A DNA stretch of 64,000 nucleotides. Origin: Leifsonia sp. Root227 (lineage in GTDB: Bacteria > Actinomycetota > Actinomycetes > Actinomycetales > Microbacteriaceae). Below, one piece after another: positions 46,960-55,858 of the stretch. Within the stretch, counting starts at the first letter, position 1; each line of letters begins with the position of its first letter. The notes under the pieces were generated by a model. The model ran no database searches, was not told where the DNA came from, and saw only the letters and a list, made by a program, of their open reading frames with translations. The DNA is taken from contig NZ_LMIO01000003.1 in NCBI RefSeq assembly GCF_001428745.1, positions 744,001 through 808,000 of the forward strand. Direction: 5' to 3'. Position numbers and translations under genes: made by a program.

Positions 46960-47841
46960 ATGGCGACAACCATCCACTTCACCAAAGGTCAGGGCACGGG
47001 AAACGACTTCGTGCTGTTCTCCGACCCGGACGGCCAGGTGAACCTCAGTGCGACGCAGATCGCGGAGCTCTGCGACAGGCACTTCGGGATCGGCGCGGAC
47101 GGCATCATCCGCGCCGTGCGGTCGAAACACCTGCCTGAGGGCGCTGAGGCGCTGGCGGAGGACGATGCCGCCGAGTGGTTCATGGACTACTACAACGCGG
47201 ACGGGTCGCCGGCGGAGATGTGCGGCAACGGCATCCGGGTGTACGTTCGCTACCTGCTCGAGTCCGGCCTGGCCGAACTCGCGGACGGCGATACCCTCGC
47301 CATCGGCACCCGCTCCGGCGTGCGCGATGTGCAGCGCAACCTCACCGGGTTCCAGGTGGACCTCGGACGGTGGGCGCTCGACGGCGGCGAACCGCTGGTG
47401 CGCGCCAAGGAGCTTCCCGTGGCACGGCCTGGGCTCGGCATCGACATGGGCAACCCGCACGTCGTGGTCGCCGTCGCCGACGAGTCGGAGCTCGAAGCCG
47501 CCGACCTCAGCTACATCCCGCACATCGAGCCGGAGCCCGTCGACGGGGCGAACGTGGAGTTCGTCGTGCCGCACGAGCCGTTGATCGTCGACGGCGTCGG
47601 ACGCATCAGGATGCGCGTGCACGAGCGCGGAAGCGGCGAGACGCTGTCGTGCGGCACCGGCGCAGCTGCCGCGGCCCTCGCGGTCCGCTATTGGGCAGGC
47701 CAGGGAGCCCCGAACCAGTGGCGAGTGGATGTGCCGGGCGGCACCGTCGGAGTCCGGATGTTCGCGACGGAGGACGGCGAGCACGTCGCCCTCTCTGGCC
47801 CCGCCGAACTCGTATACACCGGCACCATCGACCTCGCCTGA
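46960..47841 (+). CDS. dapF: Diaminopimelate epimerase
   Basis: Converts LL-DAP to meso-DAP, the last step before lysine and a cell-wall precursor. The protein has 293 residues. The two catalytic cysteines are in EMCGNGIR and LSCGTGAAA. Homologues begin close to [11 protein letters not shown], so I prefer the ATG giving MATTIHF; a GTG two codons upstream overlaps the miaA stop and is the alternative. Convergent with the methyltransferase gene across 16 bases. Confidence 0.94.
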   Translation: MATTIHFTKGQGTGNDFVLFSDPDGQVNLSATQIAELCDRHFGIGADGIIRAVRSKHLPEGAEALAEDDAAEWFMDYYNADGSPAEMCGNGIRVYVRYLLESGLAELADGDTLAIGTRSGVRDVQRNLTGFQVDLGRWALDGGEPLVRAKELPVARPGLGIDMGNPHVVVAVADESELEAADLSYIPHIEPEPVDGANVEFVVPHEPLIVDGVGRIRMRVHERGSGETLSCGTGAAAAALAVRYWAGQGAPNQWRVDVPGGTVGVRMFATEDGEHVALSGPAELVYTGTIDLA

Positions 47842-47857
47842 CCCCGACCCGACCCCG

Positions 47858-48469
47858 TCAGGGGGCGCGGCGGGCGCGGAGGACGCGGTAGCCCTTGGAG
47901 GTGGCGGCGCGGGTGGTGGTCAGGTCGGGGAAAGTGGCCTGCATCCAGCGGTGCAGCGAGTCGGAGCCGAGGTTGCGCTGGACGACCAGCCAAGCGTCCG
48001 AGCCGGGTTCGAGACGCGGCAGCCAGCGCTCCAGCAGATTGTGCAGCTCGTTCTTTCCCACCCGGATGGGCGGATTCGACCAGATCGTCGTAAAAAATAC
48101 ATCATCGGGAACATCATCGGGCGTGGATGTGTTTACATTGGTGAGACCGAGCTTCTGCGCGTTCCTGCGCACCACGTCCAACGCTCGGGTATTGACGTCG
48201 ACGGCCCAGACGGTCGCGTGAGGGGATTCGAGAGCAAGTGTGAGAGCCACAGGCCCCCAGCCGCATCCGAGGTCCAAGAGGTGACCTCCCGGCGGTGCTG
48301 AGGGGACATGGTCGAGGAGCACTCGCGTACCCGTGTCAACGCGCTCGGGGCTGAAGATTCCGTTCGCCGTCGTCAACTCGTAGGTCTGTCCGGCGAGTCG
48401 GACGGTGAACGGACGGAGCTTCAGTTCGCTCTCGGGCGCCGGGGAAAAGTAGTGATCTCCGCTGGCCAT
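47858..48469 (-). CDS. Class I SAM-dependent methyltransferase (RsmC/small-domain type)
   Basis: A 203-residue methyltransferase with the SAM motif LLDLGCGWGP (about 64-73) and the substrate motif SNPPIRVG, which is typical of RsmC-like rRNA (guanine-N2) or related methylases. The exact target is unknown; the actinobacterial protein corresponds to the catalytic half of RsmC. The base composition of the middle part is locally AT-richer (ACATCATCGGG-like codons). It is divergent from hflX with only 42 bases between. Confidence 0.87.
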   Translation of the reverse strand: MASGDHYFSPAPESELKLRPFTVRLAGQTYELTTANGIFSPERVDTGTRVLLDHVPSAPPGGHLLDLGCGWGPVALTLALESPHATVWAVDVNTRALDVVRRNAQKLGLTNVNTSTPDDVPDDVFFTTIWSNPPIRVGKNELHNLLERWLPRLEPGSDAWLVVQRNLGSDSLHRWMQATFPDLTTTRAATSKGYRVLRARRAP

Positions 48470-48497
48470 AAGAGGACCGTACAGGACGCTAACAAAC

Positions 48498-48510
48498 TAG
48501 GGTTAACCCA
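48498..48510. promoter_or_regulatory. hflX -10 region with GGGTTAACCC palindrome
   Basis: TAGGGT (48498-48503) lies eight bases before the hflX ATG and overlaps the perfect 10-bp palindrome GGGTTAACCC, in the 42-base divergent gap. Confidence 0.4.
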
Positions 48511-48511
48511 G

Positions 48512-50080
48512 ATGCAGGATTTTCAGATGAATGAACATGTGAGCACAGAAGAAACGCCGACGGCCGACCAGCCGACGGACACCAGCCGCGACGCCGACGT
48601 CGTTGCCCGCGTGCTCGCCGCCGCGGAGAGCCGCGCCGGCATGACCTTGTTCGGTGGCGGCGCTCAGGCGCTGCAGACCGAGCACACCGACGACGCCGGT
48701 CACGATGGCGAGCAGTTCGAACGCGAGGAACGCGCAGCGCTCCGGCGCGTCTCCGGGCTCTCCACCGAGCTCGAAGACGTCACGGAGGTCGAGTACCGGC
48801 AGCTGCGCCTCGAGAACGTCGTACTCATCGGCGTCTACTCGCAGGGTTCGCTGCAGGATGCGGAGAACTCCATCCGCGAGCTCGCCGCGCTGGCGGAGAC
48901 CGCTGGCGCCGTGGTGCTCGACGGTCTGCTCCAGCGACGACCGCACCCCGACCCGAGCACCTACCTCGGCAAGGGCAAGGCGCAGGAGCTCGCCGGCGTG
49001 GTCGCCGCTCTCGGAGCGGACACCGTGATCGCGGACACCGAGCTGGCGCCGAGCCAGCGGCGCGCGCTCGAAGACGTGGTGAAGGTGAAGGTGATCGACC
49101 GCACGGCCGTGATCCTCGACATCTTCAGCCAGCACGCCAAGAGCCGGGAGGGCAAGGCGCAGGTCGAGCTCGCGCAGCTCGAATACCTGCTGCCGCGTCT
49201 GCGCGGCTGGGGCGAGTCGATGTCCAGGCAGGCAGGTGGCCAGGTCGGCGGCGCGGGCGCCGGTATGGGTTCGCGTGGTCCTGGTGAGACGAAGATCGAG
49301 CTGGACCGTCGCCGCATCCACACCAGGATGGCCAAGCTGCGCAAGCAGATCGCCGGGTTCAAACCGGCACGCGAGGCGAAGCGGGCGAACCGCAACCGCA
49401 ACGCCGTGCCGTCCGTCGCCATCGCCGGGTACACCAACGCGGGCAAGTCGAGTCTGCTCAACCGCATCACCAAGGCGGGCGTGCTCGTCGAGAACGCGCT
49501 GTTCGCGACCCTGGATGCGACCGTCCGCAAGTCGGTGACCGCGGACGGCCGCCTGTACACGCTGGCCGACACCGTCGGATTCGTGCGCAACCTGCCGCAC
49601 CAGCTGGTCGAGGCGTTCCGCTCCACGCTCGAAGAGGTGGCGGAGTCGGACGTGATCGTCCACGTGGTCGACGGTTCGCATCCAGACCCCGCCAGTCAGC
49701 TGGCGACGGTGCGGGATGTGATCGGCGAGGTCGGTGCGCGCGAACTGCCGGAGATCGTGGTCTTCAACAAGTCCGACCTGATCACGCCGGACGACCGGCT
49801 GGTCCTTCGCGGGCTGGAGCCGGGGGCGATCTTCGCCTCTGCGCGCACGGGCGAGGGGATCGACGAGATCCTCGCGGCCATCGCGCGCCTGCTGCCCGAC
49901 CACTCGGTGGAGGTCGACCTGGTCGTCCCATACGACCGCGGCGACCTCATCTCGGCTCTGCACGAGCGCGGGCGCGTCGTCTCGACCGAGTACGTCGAGG
50001 ACGGCACGAGGGTGAGGGCGCGCGTGATGCCGGAGTACCTGTCGGTGTTCGAGGCGTTCGCGGTGGAACCGACCGCGTAG
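48512..50080 (+). CDS. hflX: Ribosome-associated GTPase HflX
   Basis: GTPase that splits or rescues stalled ribosomes under stress, 522 residues. The N-terminal HflX domain (YLGKGKAQEL, DTELAPSQRR) precedes the coiled helical linker with GGQVGGAGAGMGSRGPGE. The G domain follows: G1 GYTNAGKSS, G3 DTVGF, G4 NKSD. I chose the ATG giving MQDFQMNEHV because a -10 lies eight bases upstream; MNEHV five codons later is an alternative. Longer readings run antisense into the methyltransferase gene. A strong terminator follows. Confidence 0.94.
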   Translation: MQDFQMNEHVSTEETPTADQPTDTSRDADVVARVLAAAESRAGMTLFGGGAQALQTEHTDDAGHDGEQFEREERAALRRVSGLSTELEDVTEVEYRQLRLENVVLIGVYSQGSLQDAENSIRELAALAETAGAVVLDGLLQRRPHPDPSTYLGKGKAQELAGVVAALGADTVIADTELAPSQRRALEDVVKVKVIDRTAVILDIFSQHAKSREGKAQVELAQLEYLLPRLRGWGESMSRQAGGQVGGAGAGMGSRGPGETKIELDRRRIHTRMAKLRKQIAGFKPAREAKRANRNRNAVPSVAIAGYTNAGKSSLLNRITKAGVLVENALFATLDATVRKSVTADGRLYTLADTVGFVRNLPHQLVEAFRSTLEEVAESDVIVHVVDGSHPDPASQLATVRDVIGEVGARELPEIVVFNKSDLITPDDRLVLRGLEPGAIFASARTGEGIDEILAAIARLLPDHSVEVDLVVPYDRGDLISALHERGRVVSTEYVEDGTRVRARVMPEYLSVFEAFAVEPTA

Positions 50081-50123
50081 CGCACGCCGCACGACAGGCA
50101 CGACACGCCGCACAGTACGAAAG

Positions 50124-50158
50124 AGCGGGCACGGACGAATCGTCCGCGCCCGCTTTTT
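50124..50158 (+). terminator. Strong intrinsic terminator of hflX
   Basis: Arms AGCGGGCACGGACGA and TCGTCCGCGCCCGCT pair with one mismatch and are followed by TTTTT. It is the clearest Rho-independent terminator in the window. Confidence 0.9.
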
Positions 50159-50190
50159 CCGTCTTCCGGCGTCACACGGTGACACAGGGA

Positions 50191-50219
50191 TTCCGTCGCA
50201 CAGCAACCGTTGCTAGATT
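50191..50219 (+). promoter_or_regulatory. Probable promoter of metF-metE
   Basis: TTCCGT and TAGATT (50214-50219) are separated by 17 bases. Transcription would start near 50226, about 165 bases before metF. Confidence 0.45.
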
Positions 50220-50220
50220 G

Positions 50221-50391
50221 CCATTCAACCGCAGCGGGCGACCCGCTCGGTGGTGCGACAGCCGAGCCCGGCACCCGCCCGCGAAAACCCTCACCGAACG
50301 GCCACGGCCGCCCGGCGGGGCCCCACCTTGACCGAGGCGGGCGCGGCCCCGGGCGGGGCGACGCGTCACGCCACCGACACCAGAGGACGCC
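50221..50391 (+). other. Long structured leader of metF-metE
   Basis: A very GC-rich untranslated stretch with overlapping, mutually exclusive hairpins: AGCGGG/CCCGCT (about 50233-50247) and GCTCGG/CCGAGC (about 50245-50267). Complementary runs GGGGCC/GGCCCC lie nearer metF. It does not match SAM-I, SAM-IV, SAH or cobalamin riboswitch cores that I know. The rest of the hflX-metF gap (50081-50220) holds only the terminator, one CGACACGCCG motif and the promoter. Confidence 0.4.
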
Positions 50392-51378
50392 ATGAGCTGT
50401 ACCGACGCGCGGTTCTCCTTCGAGCTGTACCCGCCGCGGAACGCGCGCGCCGCCGAGGCGCTGCCCGCGACGATCCAGAAGCTCGCGGCCGCGCATCCGG
50501 AGTTCATCTCTGTCACCTACGGCGCCAACGGGTCGTCCAGGTCGTCGTCGCTCGAGGTACTGCGCTACATCCTCGACAACACCGATGTCAGCCCGATGGC
50601 GCACCTCACCTGCGTCGGCTCGTCGCACGCGGAGGCCGGGCAGCTCATCCGGGAGTTCCTGGATGCGGGCATCCGGCGGTTCCTGGCCGTGCGTGGCGAC
50701 CCACCCGCCGGCCTGGCGCCGGGGGAGACCGGCCTCGGCGACCTGCACAGCTCCGCCGAGCTGGTGCAGCTCATCCACCGGGTGCAGGCCGAGCGCGTCC
50801 CATACGGCGAGCTCGCCGTCCCAGGGCTGCCGGCCAGCACCGTGCTGTCGCACCGCGAGCACGTGCAGATCGCGGTGGCCGCGTTCCCCAACGGGCACCC
50901 GACCTCGCACGGCGTCAGCCAGGACATCGACACCCTGCTCGCCAAGCAGGCCGCAGGGGCGAACCTCGGCATCACCCAGCTGTTCTTCCACCCGGAGGAC
51001 TACCTCAGCTTCGCCCAGAAGGCACGGGACGCCGGCGTCCTCTTCCCGATCCTGCCCGGCATCATGCCCGTGACCAGTCCTGCGAGGCTCAAGCGGATGC
51101 TCGAATTGAGCGGGGAGGACCTGCCGAGCGAGCTCGCCATCCAGCTCGAGATCGAGCCGACCGAGGAAGGCCAGCGCGAGATCGGCATCGCCTGGGCGGC
51201 CGACTTCGCGCGCAGGCTGCTCGACGGCGGCGCCCCCGGCATCCACCTGTACACGTTCAACCAGCACGAGGCGGTGCTCGCGGTGCTCAGCAGGATCGGG
51301 CTCCTCGACGCGAACGCCTCCTCCACGACCAGCACCAGACCGACCGACCCCAGCACCACCGAAAGGGAACCAGCATGA
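50392..51378 (+). CDS. metF: Methylenetetrahydrofolate reductase
   Basis: FAD enzyme that makes 5-methyl-tetrahydrofolate for methionine synthesis. It is a TIM barrel of 328 residues. FSFELYPPR (about 8-16), [20 protein letters not shown] and the C-terminal GIHLYTFNQ are typical. The last 25 residues are a Ser/Thr-rich tail. It overlaps metE by four bases (ATGA), so substrate-making and substrate-using enzymes are made together. It is preceded by a long structured leader. Confidence 0.94.
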   Translation: MSCTDARFSFELYPPRNARAAEALPATIQKLAAAHPEFISVTYGANGSSRSSSLEVLRYILDNTDVSPMAHLTCVGSSHAEAGQLIREFLDAGIRRFLAVRGDPPAGLAPGETGLGDLHSSAELVQLIHRVQAERVPYGELAVPGLPASTVLSHREHVQIAVAAFPNGHPTSHGVSQDIDTLLAKQAAGANLGITQLFFHPEDYLSFAQKARDAGVLFPILPGIMPVTSPARLKRMLELSGEDLPSELAIQLEIEPTEEGQREIGIAWAADFARRLLDGGAPGIHLYTFNQHEAVLAVLSRIGLLDANASSTTSTRPTDPSTTEREPA

Positions 51379-53726
51379 CCGACACCACCCCCAGCATCCC
51401 GTTCCCGACGGGAACGATCATCGGCTACCCGCGCATCGGGCGCAGGCGCGAGCTGAAGAAGGCCGTGGAGAGCTTCTGGGCGGGGAACATCACCGCCGCC
51501 GAGCTCGAGGCGACCGCCGCCGAGCTGCGCTCCGTCACCCGCGACCGTCTCGCGGCGCTGGGCCTCGGCCGGGACGACGCCTCGATTCCGGAGAGCTTCA
51601 GCTACTACGACCAGGTGCTGGATGCGGCGGTCACGGTCGGCGCGATCCCGTCGCGGTTCGCCTCCCTCGCGGACGCGGACGGCGCCGTCGACCTGGCAGG
51701 CTACTTCACCATCGCCCGAGGCGAAGGGGAGAACGCTCCGCTGGAGATGACCAAGTGGTTCGACTCCAACTATCACTACCTGGTGCCAGAGATCGGGCCG
51801 GAGACCGCGTTCCGGCTCGCGTCCGACCGCATCGTGCACGAGTTCGAGGAGGCGAAGGCGGCCGGGTTCGTCACGCGTCCCGTGATCGTCGGTCCTGTCA
51901 CCTTCCTCCTGCTCAGCAAGCCGAGCGACGAGGCGCCTGACGGCTTCAGCCCGCTGTCGCGCCTCGACGACCTGCTGCCGGTCTACGCCGAACTGCTGTC
52001 GCGCCTCGGGGCGGCCGGCGCTACCTGGGTGCAGCTCGACGAGCCGGCGCTCGTCAGCGAATCCATCGACGAGCCGCGGGATGCGGTGCTCGCCGCCCTC
52101 GCGACGGCGTACGACACGCTCGGCGCCGTCCCCGCGCGACCGGCCCTGTTCGTGGCCGCCCCGTACGGCAGCCTCGACGACGCCCTCCCGGTGCTCGCGG
52201 CGTCCCCGGTGGAGGCGATCTCGCTCGACCTGGTGCGCGGCACCGTTCCGCGGGGGCTCGACGCCGCGACCGCATCCGGACTGGCGGGCAAGACCGTCGT
52301 CGGCGGTGTGGTGGACGGCCACAACATCTGGCGCGGCGACCTCGAAGCCGCCTTCGGCACCCTCACCGAGCTGCTCTCGCTCAGCCCGGACGTTGCCGTG
52401 GCGACCTCCACCTCGCTGCAGCACGTGCCGCACGACGTCGACGACGAGCCGGAGCTGTCCGACCAGCTGAAGAGCTGGCTGGCGTTCGCCGACCAGAAGG
52501 TCGGGCAGGTCGCGACGCTGGCGCGCGGGCTGGTCGACGGCCACGAGGCCATCCAGGATGAGCTGAGTGCCGCATCCACCGCCCTGGCGGACCGTGCGGC
52601 TGCGCCCGGCGTGCGGGTTCCCGCCGTGCGGGCACGCGAGGAGGCGCTGACCGAGGCCGACTTCGCGCGCGGAGAGTACGCCGACCGGCTGAAGGCTCAG
52701 GATGCGGCGCTCGGGCTGCCGTTCCTGCCGACCACCACGATCGGGTCGTTCCCGCAGACCGGCGACATCCGCCGCTCCCGCGCCCAGTTCGCCAAGGGGC
52801 TGATCACCGAGGCCGAGTACCTGAGCAGGATGCGCGACGAGATCAAGCGCGTCGTCGACCTGCAGGAGGAGATCGGCATCGACGTCATCGTGCACGGCGA
52901 GCCGGAGCGCAACGACATGGTGCAGTACTTCGCCGAGAACCTCGACGGGTTCGCAGTGACCCAGAACGGCTGGGTGCAGTCGTACGGCTCCCGCTGTACC
53001 CGTCCGTCCATCCTGTGGGGCGACGTGTCGCGGCCGAAGCCGATCACGGTCGAGTGGTCGACGTACACGCAGAGCCTCACGCCGAAGCCGGTCAAGGGGA
53101 TGCTGACAGGGCCGGTGACGATCCTGGCGTGGTCGTTCGTGCGCGACGACCAGCCGCTCGGCGAGACCGCGCGTCAGGTGGCGCTCGCACTGCGCGACGA
53201 GATCGCCGACCTGGAGTCGGCAGGCATCCGGGTGGTGCAGGTCGACGAGCCAGCGTTGCGCGAACTGCTGCCGCTCAAGAAGGCGGACCACGCGTCGTAC
53301 CTGGACTGGTCGGTCGGGTCGTTCCGGCTCGCGACGTCCGGAGTGCGCGACGAGACGCAGATCCACACGCACCTCTGCTACTCGGAGTTCGGCGTGGTCA
53401 TCGACGCGATCCGCAACCTGGATGCGGACGTCACCAGCATCGAGGCGGCCAGGTCGCGCATGGAGGTCGTCCACGACATCCAGAGCTCCGGGTTCGAGCA
53501 CGGCATCGGCCCCGGCGTGTACGACATCCACTCGCCGCGCGTGCCGTCGGTCGCCGAAGTGACCGAGCTGCTCGAGACGGCGCTCGGGGCGATCCCCGGC
53601 CGCCAGCTCTGGGTGAACCCGGACTGCGGACTGAAGACGCGCGGCTACGACGAGACGGTGGCGTCGCTGCGCAACATCATCGAGGCGACGCGGGCCGTGC
53701 GCGCGGCAGCTCCGGTCACCGCGTAA
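51375..53726 (+). CDS. metE: Cobalamin-independent methionine synthase
   Basis: Transfers methyl from 5-methyl-tetrahydropteroyl-triglutamate to homocysteine, 783 residues, the two-barrel MetE length. The N-terminal barrel starts [14 protein letters not shown]. The catalytic C-terminal barrel has the zinc ligands in HTHLCYSEF and NPDCGLKTR, and a Glu between them. ATG overlaps the metF stop. A hairpin lies about 20 bases after the stop. Confidence 0.96.
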   Translation: MTDTTPSIPFPTGTIIGYPRIGRRRELKKAVESFWAGNITAAELEATAAELRSVTRDRLAALGLGRDDASIPESFSYYDQVLDAAVTVGAIPSRFASLADADGAVDLAGYFTIARGEGENAPLEMTKWFDSNYHYLVPEIGPETAFRLASDRIVHEFEEAKAAGFVTRPVIVGPVTFLLLSKPSDEAPDGFSPLSRLDDLLPVYAELLSRLGAAGATWVQLDEPALVSESIDEPRDAVLAALATAYDTLGAVPARPALFVAAPYGSLDDALPVLAASPVEAISLDLVRGTVPRGLDAATASGLAGKTVVGGVVDGHNIWRGDLEAAFGTLTELLSLSPDVAVATSTSLQHVPHDVDDEPELSDQLKSWLAFADQKVGQVATLARGLVDGHEAIQDELSAASTALADRAAAPGVRVPAVRAREEALTEADFARGEYADRLKAQDAALGLPFLPTTTIGSFPQTGDIRRSRAQFAKGLITEAEYLSRMRDEIKRVVDLQEEIGIDVIVHGEPERNDMVQYFAENLDGFAVTQNGWVQSYGSRCTRPSILWGDVSRPKPITVEWSTYTQSLTPKPVKGMLTGPVTILAWSFVRDDQPLGETARQVALALRDEIADLESAGIRVVQVDEPALRELLPLKKADHASYLDWSVGSFRLATSGVRDETQIHTHLCYSEFGVVIDAIRNLDADVTSIEAARSRMEVVHDIQSSGFEHGIGPGVYDIHSPRVPSVAEVTELLETALGAIPGRQLWVNPDCGLKTRGYDETVASLRNIIEATRAVRAAAPVTA

Positions 53727-53744
53727 CGCGAACTCCCCGGCAAG

Positions 53745-53800
53745 CGAGCCCAGGGTCTTTCCCCGTATTCCTGCAGGATGCGGCGAAAACCCTGGGCTCG
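53745..53800 (+). terminator. 12-bp hairpin after metE
   Basis: CGAGCCCAGGGT and ACCCTGGGCTCG pair perfectly over a 32-base loop. It resembles the palindrome family in its CGAGCC/GGCTCGATCG edges but lacks the conserved loop core, so I keep it separate. Confidence 0.6.
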
Positions 53801-53836
53801 ATCGCGTTCGGGTGGGATCGGGGTGAGGATGGCGGA

Positions 53837-54187
53837 ATGGTGGACATCGGTGCGGACGAGTTCGAGGCGATGGTCGGCGAGGTGTTCGACGCGCTGCCCC
53901 CGGACATGGTCGCGCCCCTGGAGAACGTGGCGATCCTGATCGAGGACCAGCCGCAGGGGGCCAGGCCGCGGTTGTACGGGCTGTACAGCGGGCATCCACT
54001 GACCAGGCGCGGCGTCTACGGATTCGGCGAGTTGCCGGACCGGATCACCCTGTACCGCAACAACCTCGCGGCCGGCGCGGCCGATCTGGATGCGCTGCGC
54101 GCGCGCGTCAGGGTGACCCTGGTGCACGAGATCGGTCACTACTTCGGCCTCACCGACGCCCGCCTGCAGGAGCTCGGCTGGGCCTGA
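53837..54187 (+). CDS. Minimal zincin-like metallopeptidase family protein
   Basis: A 116-residue protein with HEIGHYFGLTD near the C-terminus, the HExxH-x5-D zinc signature of the small zincin family (DUF1025-like). The rest is an alpha/beta shell without signal peptide. Actual protease activity has not been shown for most of this family. The ATG giving MVDIGADEFEAM is the only good in-frame start after the hairpin. It sits alone, between the metE hairpin and a palindrome shared with lexA. Confidence 0.85.
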   Translation: MVDIGADEFEAMVGEVFDALPPDMVAPLENVAILIEDQPQGARPRLYGLYSGHPLTRRGVYGFGELPDRITLYRNNLAAGAADLDALRARVRVTLVHEIGHYFGLTDARLQELGWA

Positions 54188-54202
54188 CCCGCCCCGCAGA
54201 CA

Positions 54203-54264
54203 ATCGAGTCCGGAGTTGTTCACGGCCGGACACGGCGTGTCGCGTGAACAACTCCGGACTCGAT
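54203..54264. repeat. Intergenic palindrome copy 3 (inverted orientation)
   Basis: Perfect 22-base arms (54203-54224 and 54243-54264) starting ATCGAGTCCGGAGTTG enclose an 18-base loop. Read on the minus strand, the loop is CGACACGCCGTGTCCGGC, matching the loop core of copies 1 and 2. It lies between convergent genes (zincin and lexA) as a likely two-way terminator. Confidence 0.85.
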
Positions 54265-54272
54265 GGTGTGGG

Positions 54273-54962
54273 TCAGACGGCGCGGAGGACCGCGACGACC
54301 TTGCCGAGGACTTCGGCGTAGTCGCCGAGGATGGGCTCGAAGTTGGAGTTGCGGGGGAGCAGCCAGGTGTGGCCGTCGCGCTGGCGGAACACCTTGACCG
54401 TGGCTTCGTCGTCGAGCATGGCCGCGACGATGTCGCCGTTCTCCGCGGTCTTCTGCGTGCGGACGACGACCCAGTCGCCGTCGCAGATGGCGGCGTCGAT
54501 CATCGACTCGCCCACGACCTTCAGCATGAAGAGCTCACCGTTCCCGACGAGCTGCCTGGGGAGGGGGAAGACTTCCTCCACCTGCTGCTCGGCAGTGATC
54601 GGCACGCCGGCGGCGATGCGGCCGACGAGCGGGACCATCGCGGCGTCGCCGACGGGGGTCTGGTTCTCGTAGTCGACGGACTCCGAGGAGTTCGACGGCA
54701 GGTCGATCAGGATCTCCAGCGCGCGCGGGCGGTTCGGGTCGCGGCGCAGGTAGCCGCTCAGCTCGAGCTGGTTGAGCTGGTGCGTGACGCTCGACAGCGA
54801 CGAGAGGCCGACGGCGTCGCCGATCTCGCGCATGCTCGGCGGATAGCCGCGCTGGCTCACCGATCGCTGGATGACGTCGAGGATGGCCAGCTGCTTCTCG
54901 CTCAGGTTCTTACGTCTGCGCGTGCCCCCGCGCTCGCGTGCTCCCTGGTTGTCGTTCGCCAC
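54273..54962 (-). CDS. lexA: LexA repressor
   Basis: SOS master repressor and self-cleaving protease, 229 residues. N-terminal winged helix ([29 protein letters not shown]); cleavage site Ala118-Gly119 (RIAAGVPI); catalytic Ser153 (VGESMID) and Lys190 (ATVKVF). The GTG giving [11 protein letters not shown] gives the usual actinobacterial length; the first-Met longer reading would begin upstream of the promoter. Its promoter (TTGTTT-N17-TACAGT on the minus strand) overlaps a LexA box, so it represses itself. Divergent from the LysM gene. Confidence 0.96.
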   Translation of the reverse strand: MANDNQGARERGGTRRRKNLSEKQLAILDVIQRSVSQRGYPPSMREIGDAVGLSSLSSVTHQLNQLELSGYLRRDPNRPRALEILIDLPSNSSESVDYENQTPVGDAAMVPLVGRIAAGVPITAEQQVEEVFPLPRQLVGNGELFMLKVVGESMIDAAICDGDWVVVRTQKTAENGDIVAAMLDDEATVKVFRQRDGHTWLLPRNSNFEPILGDYAEVLGKVVAVLRAV

Positions 54963-55071
54963 GGTCGTCCCTTTCGTGACCCGTCTGCGCATCCGGCCGG
55001 CCCGAATGTCGGTGGTGCCTGGTTGAGTGAAGTCCAGACAATCGAAACTGTATCCACGATGCAGGGGTAAA

Positions 55072-55087
55072 ACAAACATGTGTTCGA
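55072..55087. promoter_or_regulatory. LexA box of lexA
   Basis: ACAAACATGTGTTCGA matches TCGAACATATGTTCGA at 13 of 16 positions and overlaps the -35 of the lexA promoter (AAACAA at 55070-55075 as read on the plus strand). Confidence 0.75.
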
Positions 55088-55130
55088 GCGTGTCTCGAAA
55101 TCACTGGTGTTTTTCGTCGTTGTATCGTGC

Positions 55131-55159
55131 TTGTGGTTTCGAACATTCGAAGATATATT
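55131..55159 (+). promoter_or_regulatory. Promoter of the LysM gene
   Basis: TTGTGG and TATATT (55154-55159) are separated by exactly 17 bases. The -10 lies inside the LexA box, so LexA should block it. Confidence 0.7.
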
Positions 55160-55162
55160 CGG
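55147..55162. promoter_or_regulatory. LexA box of the LysM gene
   Basis: TCGAAGATATATTCGG is almost identical to the recA box. A further half-site TCGAACAT (55139-55146) lies directly upstream. Confidence 0.78.
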
Positions 55163-55226
55163 AACACAGCTTCGCATCCGGCCTGCCGGCCAAGCACCGG
55201 GTGCGGAATCTTAGGAGGTCAGCAGC

Positions 55227-55595
55227 ATGAGCACAGCAACGATCACGATGTCGTCGTCGCAGTTCCCGACGCCCGTGGGCGCGCGCACGCGCCTTCGTCT
55301 CACGCGACGCGGACGCGTCGTCCTCACCATGCTGGCCTCTGTGCCGCTCATCGTCGGAGCCCTCGTCTTCGCGCTCAACGGCGGGGGCGCAGCGGCCTCG
55401 GGCGACCAGGCACACGTGCAGTTCCACTACGTGACGGTCGAGTCCGGCCAGTCCCTCTGGAGCATCGCGGAGAAGGTCGCGCCGAGCGCCGACCCGCGCG
55501 ATGTGATCGCCGACATCGTCTCGCTGAACCAGCTCGACACCGCCGTGGTGTCGCCCGGGCAGCAGCTGGCTATCCCGACGCAGTACGCGCGGTAG
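55227..55595 (+). CDS. SOS-regulated LysM membrane protein, probable cell-division suppressor
   Basis: A 122-residue protein with a basic N-terminus, one transmembrane helix (about 31-49) and an external LysM domain (about 66-118, HYVTVESGQSLWSIAEKVAP). AGGAGG precedes the ATG. It is divergent from lexA and has its own LexA box. Size, architecture and position match the SOS division suppressors YneA (Bacillus), DivS-like (Corynebacterium) and Rv2719c (M. tuberculosis). It should delay septation while DNA is repaired. No catalytic domain is seen, so it would act by binding rather than hydrolysis. Confidence 0.9.
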   Translation: MSTATITMSSSQFPTPVGARTRLRLTRRGRVVLTMLASVPLIVGALVFALNGGGAAASGDQAHVQFHYVTVESGQSLWSIAEKVAPSADPRDVIADIVSLNQLDTAVVSPGQQLAIPTQYAR

Positions 55596-55654
55596 GGATG
55601 CGGGCCGGCTCCTGAGGGACCGGTTCTTCGGAAGGTTCCGGGGAAGAATTCGGG

Positions 55655-55684
55655 AAGGGCGTGCCTGGGAGGGTGCGCCCTTTC
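55655..55684 (+). terminator. Terminator after the LysM gene
   Basis: AAGGGCG pairs with CGCCCTT around a 14-base loop and is followed by TTTCT, 60 bases after the stop. Confidence 0.65.
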
Positions 55685-55741
55685 TGTATGCCCGGTGCGC
55701 CAGCGCGTGAGTGCTTCGTTCGGAAGGAGATGCGCGGCGAT

Positions 55742-55772
55742 GGGGCTCCGTTCTCCGTGTGTACGGAGCCCC
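55742..55772. terminator. Second hairpin before hisC
   Basis: GGGGCTCCG pairs exactly with CGGAGCCCC over a 13-base loop in the 263-base LysM-hisC gap. No U tract; it may be a second terminator or an mRNA structure. No gene is seen in this gap. Confidence 0.5.
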
Positions 55773-55846
55773 GTCAGCGCCAGCAGCCCCCAGGCGCCCG
55801 CAGCCGTCGTCCACGCCACCCGGCGTCACACGGTGCGCAGCGTGAC

Positions 55847-55852
55847 TAGCAT
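55847..55852 (+). promoter_or_regulatory. -10 element of leaderless hisC
   Basis: TAGCAT ends six bases before the hisC GTG; there is no ribosome binding site. Confidence 0.5.
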
Positions 55853-55858
55853 TGATGG

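Noticed and set aside
50221..50391. Known SAM, SAH or cobalamin riboswitch upstream of metF-metE
   Set aside because: I looked for the conserved cores (for example the GGCAACC segment of SAM-I/IV and the B12 box) and did not find them. Only unassigned hairpins are present.
53745..53800. Fourth member of the conserved-loop palindrome family
   Set aside because: The arms share CGAGCC/GGCTCGAT ends, but the loop is 32 bases long and lacks CGACACGCCG.
51000..53999. Open frame of about 1000 codons antisense to metF and metE
   Set aside because: Same antisense effect. metF and metE have full motif sets and normal lengths on the plus strand; the antisense product has no domain.
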